Assembly: GCA_023394015.1 (NCBI GenBank)
Contig: JAEXBL010000161.1
Span: 1 to 6,863 of the forward strand
Direction: 5' to 3'
Length of the DNA stretch: 6,863 nucleotides
From: Pseudomonadota bacterium
GTDB lineage: Bacteria; Pseudomonadota; Gammaproteobacteria; Burkholderiales; Burkholderiaceae_C
Shown: one piece after another, positions 1-6,863 of the stretch
How the letters are laid out: each line of letters opens with the position of its first letter
How positions within the stretch are numbered: the first letter of the stretch is position 1
The notes under the pieces: model-generated
Told to the model about the DNA's origin: nothing
The model's database searches: none
The model's input: the letters and a program-made list of their open reading frames with translations, nothing else
Program-made: the position numbers and the translations under genes

Positions 1-40
1 CCTCTGCGCCTCTGCGGTGAATGGTTTTTGTTTCGTTGAA
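1..40. repeat. Partial dispersed repeat, CTCTGCG family, downstream of boxA
   Basis: The window opens with two abutting copies of the octamer cctctgcg (1-8 and 9-16), followed by gtgaatgg and a T-rich run. This matches in character the CTTTGCG/CTCTGCG motifs of the inverted repeat between boxB and boxA (1391-1490), so it is probably one arm of another copy cut by the window edge. It lies just past the boxA stop codon. Repeats of this wording are, from memory, scattered through intergenic DNA of many bacteria. Whether it forms a hairpin or terminator cannot be judged without the bases to the left. Confidence 0.5.
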
Positions 41-52
41 GACGACTTGGTA

Positions 53-1357
53 TCAGTACGTCTCCAGGTGCAACCGCCCTTCCTTCTTCAGCCGCTGCCC
101 GACCTCGTCCCAGTTCAGGCCGGCGCCCTGCACCACGTCGCGCAGGGCCAGCAGCACGCCTTCTTCCATGCTTTTCAGGCCGCAGACGTAGATGCAGGTG
201 TTGGCGTCCTGCACCAGCGCGGCCAGGTCGGCGGCGCACTGGCGCATCGCATCCTGCACGTAGGTCTTGGGCTGGCCGGGCGTGCGGCTGAAGGCGAAGT
301 TGATGTCGATGAAGTCCTTGGGCAGGCTTTGCAGCGGGCCAAAGTAGGGCAGCTCTTCCTTGCTGCGGGCGCCGAAGAACAGCAGCAGCTTGCCGCCCTC
401 GAACTTGCCGCTCTTGCGCAGGCGGCGGCGCCATTCGGTCATGGCGCGCATGGGGGCGCTGCCGGTGCCGGTGCAGATCATGACGATGTTCGACCTGGGG
501 TGGTTCGGCATCAGGAAGGTGCTGCCGAACGGGCCGATGACTTCCACCTTGTCGCCCACCTTGAGGTCGCACATGAAGTTGCTGCCCACGCCGCGCACCG
601 GCTGGCCCTGGTGATCCTGCAGCACGCGCTTGATGGTGAGCGAGACGTTGTTGTAGCCCGGCCGCTCGCCGTTGCGCGGGCTGGCGATGCTGTACTGGCG
701 CGCGAAGTGCGGCCGGCCCTGGGCGTCCACGCCGGGCGGCAGGATGCCGATGGACTGGCCCTCGAGCACCGGGAAAGGCATGGCGCCGAAGTCCAGGATG
801 ATGTGGTGCGTGTCGTAGTCGGAGCCGACCTCGGTCACGCGCACGTTGCCGACGCAGGTGGCGGTGACGCTTTTCTCGGCCGCGCGCGCGCCGTACAGGT
901 TGGTGTAGGCGTGCGCGGCCGACCAGGGCGGGACCTGCGCGTTGTAGCTGGCCGGCACCGTGCCCACGCCGGGCTGCGCGGGGTCGATGGCGGCGGCCTC
1001 GGCCTGGGCCTGCGTCTCGAGCGCATCGACCGCCGCATCGGCGTCGGCCGCCAGCGCCGCTTCATCGACGCCGGCCTCGGCCAGTTGCGCGGGGGTCAGC
1101 TCCTCGGGCAGCTCGAACCAGCTGAACTGTTCTTCCAGCGTGTAGGCCTTGGCCTTGGGCACCAGGCGCCATGAATCGATGGCGCCGGTGGGGCACACGG
1201 GAATGCAGTTCATACACATGCCGCAGGTCTCGGGACTGACGACGTAGTTGTTGTCGTCGTGCGTGATGGCCTCGATCGGGCAGGCCGCCTCGCAGGCGCC
1301 GCAGCGGATGCAGATGGCGGCGTCGATCAGGTGTTGCTTGAGGAGGGCGGTGGTCAA
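53..1357 (-). CDS. boxA: Benzoyl-CoA 2,3-epoxidase, reductase component BoxA
   Basis: BoxA is the NADPH-dependent FAD and iron-sulfur reductase that passes electrons to the oxygenase BoxB in cytoplasmic aerobic benzoyl-CoA degradation. The 434-residue protein starts with a two-cluster ferredoxin domain: C16, C19, C22, C26P and C45, C48, C51, C55P, the classic 2[4Fe-4S] pattern. An Ala/Glu/Asp-rich linker covers about 95-125. A ferredoxin-NADP reductase-like half follows, with the flavin-binding RQYS motif at 220-223, the pyridine-nucleotide motif CTGTGSAP at 295-302, and a C-terminal YVCG-LKSMEEGV segment at 390-401. The start is TTG at 1355-1357, preceded by AGGA (1364-1367) with a 6-nt spacer. 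An in-frame TGA six codons upstream (1373-1375) leaves no ATG or GTG option, and the first internal Met (M47) lies beyond the first cluster. It is the last gene of boxCBA here, 161 bp after boxB. The family assignment is firm. Confidence 0.95.
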   Translation of the reverse strand: MTTALLKQHLIDAAICIRCGACEAACPIEAITHDDNNYVVSPETCGMCMNCIPVCPTGAIDSWRLVPKAKAYTLEEQFSWFELPEELTPAQLAEAGVDEAALAADADAAVDALETQAQAEAAAIDPAQPGVGTVPASYNAQVPPWSAAHAYTNLYGARAAEKSVTATCVGNVRVTEVGSDYDTHHIILDFGAMPFPVLEGQSIGILPPGVDAQGRPHFARQYSIASPRNGERPGYNNVSLTIKRVLQDHQGQPVRGVGSNFMCDLKVGDKVEVIGPFGSTFLMPNHPRSNIVMICTGTGSAPMRAMTEWRRRLRKSGKFEGGKLLLFFGARSKEELPYFGPLQSLPKDFIDINFAFSRTPGQPKTYVQDAMRQCAADLAALVQDANTCIYVCGLKSMEEGVLLALRDVVQGAGLNWDEVGQRLKKEGRLHLETY

Positions 1358-1363
1358 GGCGGG

Positions 1364-1367
1364 TCCT
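1364..1367 (-). promoter_or_regulatory. Ribosome binding site deciding the boxA TTG start
   Basis: AGGA on the minus strand sits 6 nt upstream of the TTG codon at 1355-1357. It supports initiation at TTG, the only start-type codon between the upstream in-frame TGA and the first iron-sulfur cysteine. Confidence 0.6.
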
Positions 1368-1390
1368 GGAAATCAGGCAAAAAAACCGAA

Positions 1391-1490
1391 CGCAGAGGAC
1401 GCAAAGGATTCGCAGAGAACGCCAAACAGACAAGCAAAGAACTTACGGGTTCCTTTTTGCGTCCTTTGCGTCATCTTTGCGTCCTCTGCG
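1391..1490. repeat. Imperfect inverted repeat (CTCTGCG/CTTTGCG family) between boxB and boxA
   Basis: The outer arms are cgcagaggacgcaaag (1391-1406) and its exact reverse complement ctttgcgtcctctgcg (1475-1490). Inside, cgcagagaacgccaaa (1411-1426) pairs loosely with ttttgcgtcctttgcg (1455-1470). The right side is a run of nonamer-like units built on TTTGCGTC. The centre, about 1427-1454, is unpaired. The element fills most of the 161-bp gap and lies between the boxB stop and the boxA ribosome binding site. It would be transcribed as a long imperfect hairpin in a boxCBA mRNA. It looks like a dispersed non-coding repeat, because the same motif recurs at 1-16. No U-run typical of an intrinsic terminator follows on the minus strand beyond the ggttttttt stretch near 1380-1387. 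A role in differential expression or mRNA stability is possible but unproven. Confidence 0.7.
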
Positions 1491-1518
1491 TCCTGAGAGC
1501 GTTTCCTCTCGCAGCGGC

Positions 1519-2946
<1,428 letters not shown>

Positions 2947-2951
2947 GGTGG

Positions 2952-2958
2952 CTCCTTC
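2952..2958 (-). promoter_or_regulatory. Ribosome binding site of boxB
   Basis: GAAGGAG on the minus strand lies 5 nt before the ATG at 2944-2946. It fixes the start at MSSINYS rather than at the upstream in-frame ATG at 3046-3048, which falls inside a repeat arm. Confidence 0.75.
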
Positions 2959-2962
2959 AGAA

Positions 2963-3084
2963 ATGACGAATGACAAATGACCTTGCCGCTCTGCGGCTTC
3001 AATGACAAACCATGAACGAGACCGCCTGTCGAACAGCGCATTCGTCATTTGTCATGCGAAGCGCAGCGAGCGGTCATTCGTCAT
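2963..3084. repeat. Inverted/direct repeat of ATGAC(A/G)A units between boxC and boxB
   Basis: The left arm is a continuous run, atgacgaatgac (2963-2974) overlapping atgacaaatgac (2970-2981). Its exact complements occur separately on the right: gtcatttgtcat at 3044-3055 and gtcattcgtcat at 3073-3084. The two right halves are split by about 17 bp of GCGAAGCGCAGCGAG-type sequence. A further half unit, aatgaca, lies at 3001-3007, and a small hairpin, gccgc-tct-gcggc, at 2985-2997. The element fills nearly the whole 144-bp gap. It differs from the CTCTGCG repeat in the next gap, so two dispersed-repeat families have entered one operon. It carries no reading frame of its own. It may fold in the boxC-boxB transcript. 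Confidence 0.7.
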
Positions 3085-3090
3085 CGAGAC

Positions 3091-4752
<1,662 letters not shown>

Positions 4753-4808
4753 GCGGGGCGTCCTCGGGTCTTGTTCAGGTCGTCGCCACGCCAGGGGCGG
4801 CGGGCATG

Positions 4809-4860
4809 ACATGAATAATAGTGCATAAATTTCGCCGGGTCAATGCACTATTATTCATGT
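4809..4860. promoter_or_regulatory. Perfect 17-bp-arm palindrome over the boxC promoter (putative BoxR operator)
   Basis: The arms acatgaataatagtgca (4809-4825) and tgcactattattcatgt (4844-4860) are exact reverse complements around an 18-bp centre. Each arm ends inward in TGCA (4822-4825 and 4844-4847). The two TGCA starts are 22 bp apart, close to two helical turns. BzdR and BoxR of Azoarcus are reported to bind TGCA-containing operators (TGCA-N6-TGCA). Here the palindrome includes both promoter hexamers, so binding would be expected to occlude RNA polymerase. The spacing differs from N6, so assignment to BoxR is inference. The same DNA in a boxR read-through transcript could form a 17-bp stem. 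Confidence 0.6.
4815..4843 (-). promoter_or_regulatory. sigma70-type promoter for boxCBA
   Basis: On the minus strand, TTGACC (4838-4843) is followed after exactly 17 bp by TATTAT (4815-4820). Each hexamer is one mismatch from consensus. Transcription would start near 4808, leaving a leader of about 55 nt before boxC. A TGCA sits immediately upstream of the -35 hexamer (4844-4847) and another inside the spacer next to the -10 (4822-4825), which suits repression. No comparably good promoter was seen ahead of boxB or boxA. Confidence 0.7.
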
Positions 4861-4865
4861 TATAC

Positions 4866-4882
4866 TGCCGGCTACACCGGCA
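4866..4882 (-). other. Small GC-rich hairpin across the boxR stop codon
   Basis: TGCCGG and CCGGCA form a 6-bp stem with a 5-nt loop overlapping the boxR TAG stop (4872-4874). No U-run follows on the minus strand (next bases are GTATAAC), so it is not a convincing intrinsic terminator. It may be incidental. Confidence 0.25.
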
Positions 4883-5792
4883 GCCCGATGGCCTGCCGCA
4901 CCTGGCGCCGCAGTTCCCCAAAGGCCTGGTCTTCGGTGTAGGCGCTGGTGTCCAGGCGCAGGTCCGCCTTGGCGTAGAAGGCCGCGCGGCCAGCCAGGAT
5001 GCGCTTCAGATCGTCCATCGCCTCGGCGCTGGCGGCCATGGGCCGCAGGTCGCCCTGCGCCGCCACGCGGCCCATGTGGTCGGCCGGGTCCGCCTGCAGC
5101 CAGACGGTGGTGCAATGCTGCAGCAGCAGGTTGAAGTTGGCCGCGTCCGACACCAGCCCGCCCGGCGTGGCGATCACCACCTCGGGGTAGATCTGGATGG
5201 CTTCTTCCAGCGCGCGGCGCTCGTAGCGGCGGTAGGCGTTGGTGCCGTACAGGTCGTGGATCTCGTGGATGCTGCAGCCGGCGAACTGCTCGATCTCGCG
5301 GCTCAGCTCGATGAAGGCGTAGCCCAGATCCTCGGCCAGGCGCCGGCCCAGCGCCGATTTGCCGGCGCCGCGCAGGCCGATCAGGGCGATGCGCGTGCTG
5401 CGCGCGCGGTCGGCCGCGCCCGGCGCGTGGAACAGCTCGGACAAGGCCTGGCGCGCGCGGCGCAGCTCGGCCTCGTTGCGGTGCTCCAGCAGCTCGCGGA
5501 TCATCAGCCACTCGGGCGAGGAGGTGGTCACGTCGCCCAGCAGCTCGCTCAGATCGGCGTGCAGCGCCTGCGCCACCTGCAGCAGCACCAGGATGGAGGC
5601 GTTGCCGGTGCCGTATTCCAGGTTGGCCAGGTGCCGCTCGGACACCTCGGCCGCCTGCGCCACCGCCTTGCGCGTGAGGCCGCGGCGCGAGCGCAGCGGG
5701 CGCACGCGCTCGCCCAGGGCCACCAGAAACGGGTGCCGCGCGGCGTCGGCAGGGGCGGCGGCGGGGGGGCGCACCAAGTCTTCAAGCGTCAT
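4872..5792 (-). CDS. boxR: Benzoyl-CoA-responsive regulator BoxR (XRE domain plus shikimate-kinase-like domain)
   Basis: BoxR belongs to the BoxR/BzdR family, cytoplasmic repressors of benzoate degradation genes that respond to benzoyl-CoA. The 306-residue protein has an N-terminal XRE helix-turn-helix (about 22-86; LTRKAVAQAAEVSERHLANL at 39-58 is the core), a helical linker (about 90-130), and a shikimate-kinase-like domain from about 133 to the end. Its Walker A motif is GLRGAGKS at 139-146. ATPGG at 208-212 corresponds to the glycine-rich substrate loop of shikimate kinase, and GDLRPM at 247-252 resembles the lid. In this family the kinase fold is thought to bind the CoA thioester rather than phosphorylate shikimate. 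The start is ATG at 5790-5792 with GGAAG (5801-5805) 8 nt upstream. The frame stays open to 6392, but that extension is bclA antisense. It ends 119 bp before boxC and faces away from bclA. Confidence 0.95.
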   Translation of the reverse strand: MTLEDLVRPPAAAPADAARHPFLVALGERVRPLRSRRGLTRKAVAQAAEVSERHLANLEYGTGNASILVLLQVAQALHADLSELLGDVTTSSPEWLMIRELLEHRNEAELRRARQALSELFHAPGAADRARSTRIALIGLRGAGKSALGRRLAEDLGYAFIELSREIEQFAGCSIHEIHDLYGTNAYRRYERRALEEAIQIYPEVVIATPGGLVSDAANFNLLLQHCTTVWLQADPADHMGRVAAQGDLRPMAASAEAMDDLKRILAGRAAFYAKADLRLDTSAYTEDQAFGELRRQVRQAIGLPV

Positions 5793-5835
5793 CTTCGCGG
5801 CTTCCGTGGCTGGGCCGGGCGCGGGCTGCACCCTC

Positions 5836-5863
5836 TTGACATGCACTTTAATGCACGTACCAT
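5836..5863 (+). promoter_or_regulatory. Candidate sigma70 promoter for bclA with operator in the spacer
   Basis: A consensus -35 TTGACA (5836-5841) is followed after 16 bp by TACCAT (5858-5863), 4 of 6 matches to the -10 consensus. The 14-bp TGCA-N6-TGCA operator (5842-5855) lies almost exactly between the two hexamers, a standard repressor position. Transcription would start near 5870, giving a leader of about 85 nt before bclA. Confidence 0.6.
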
Positions 5864-5873
5864 GACAAGCAGA

Positions 5874-5902
5874 ATAATGCATTTCACCACGCGGGCCGCC
5901 AA
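5874..5902 (-). promoter_or_regulatory. Weak candidate promoter for boxR
   Basis: On the minus strand, TTGGCG (5897-5902) and CATTAT (5874-5879) are separated by 17 bp. The -35 matches at only 3 of 6 positions and the -10 at 4 of 6. A TGCA (5878-5881) overlaps the -10, which would allow autoregulation. A low-level promoter would suit a repressor gene, but the call rests on weak hexamers. Confidence 0.3.
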
Positions 5903-5954
5903 AGCGCAATGCATCCGCGGCAGTGAAAGGCGCCCCACGCCCGCCGGAGACAAG

Positions 5955-6863
<909 letters not shown>

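Larger units (their letters stand above)
5827..5913. promoter_or_regulatory. TGCA cluster in the boxR-bclA divergent region (putative BoxR operators)
   Basis: Five TGCA tetranucleotides fall at 5827, 5842, 5852, 5878 and 5910. In GC-rich DNA roughly 0.3 would be expected in this length by chance. The pair at 5842-5855 has exactly the TGCA-N6-TGCA form described for BzdR/BoxR operators in Azoarcus. The one at 5878 follows gaataa, recalling the gaataatag-TGCA of the boxC palindrome. This placement suggests that BoxR controls bclA and perhaps its own gene. Binding is inferred from family knowledge. Confidence 0.65.

Noticed and set aside
17..1174. A 385-codon plus-strand open frame opposite boxA
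   Set aside because: Same situation: antisense shadow of boxA with biased composition and no motif.
1391..1490. CRISPR-like repeat array
   Set aside because: The units are degenerate, adjoining and partly inverted, with no regular spacers and no cas genes.
2947..3048. A 34-residue N-terminal extension of BoxB
   Set aside because: It is translated from repeat DNA; the ATG at 2944-2946 has a strong GAAGGAG and gives the normal family length.
4753..4812. A 20-residue N-terminal extension of BoxC
   Set aside because: The upstream ATG lies at the promoter's -10 edge, before the expected transcription start, and the family N-terminus begins at MSPANPQ.
4844..4865. A mirrored plus-strand promoter in the palindrome (TATTAT, TATACT)
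   Set aside because: The -10-like words arise from the symmetry; no good -35 is correctly spaced and the only downstream DNA is boxR antisense.
4866..4882. Intrinsic terminator after boxR
   Set aside because: The stem is only 6 bp and no U-run follows on the minus strand.

Overview
The window carries most of a box gene cluster, the aerobic benzoyl-CoA (epoxide) pathway of benzoate degradation. It comes from a GC-rich betaproteobacterium. Protein character, the gene set and the dispersed intergenic repeats suggest a Comamonadaceae-like host (Acidovorax/Ottowia/Alicycliphilus type), but the genus is an inference from memory.

Layout from left to right: the tail of a dispersed repeat (1-~40); boxA on the minus strand (53-1357, TTG start); a 161-bp gap filled by an imperfect inverted repeat; boxB on the minus strand (1519-2946); a 144-bp gap filled by a second, unrelated repeat family; boxC on the minus strand (3091-4752); a 119-bp gap holding a strong sigma70-type promoter inside a perfect 17-bp-arm palindrome; boxR on the minus strand (4872-5792); a 162-bp divergent control region with five TGCA tetranucleotides, including one exact TGCA-N6-TGCA; and bclA on the plus strand (5955 to the window end, 3' truncated).

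How the genes work together: BclA activates benzoate to benzoyl-CoA. The reductase BoxA feeds electrons to the diiron epoxidase BoxB, which makes 2,3-epoxybenzoyl-CoA. BoxC opens the ring hydrolytically to 3,4-dehydroadipyl-CoA semialdehyde and formate. BoxD, the aldehyde dehydrogenase expected next, is not in the window. BoxR is an XRE regulator fused to a shikimate-kinase-like domain and is expected to sense benzoyl-CoA. TGCA motifs lie in both promoters, so BoxR probably controls both bclA and boxCBA.

The enzymes belong to a described pathway and no new system is claimed. The points worth a second look are the regulatory architecture (operator copies inside both promoter spacers and a large palindrome around the boxC promoter), the forced TTG start of boxA, and the dispersed repeats occupying both gaps inside boxCBA and the DNA just after it.
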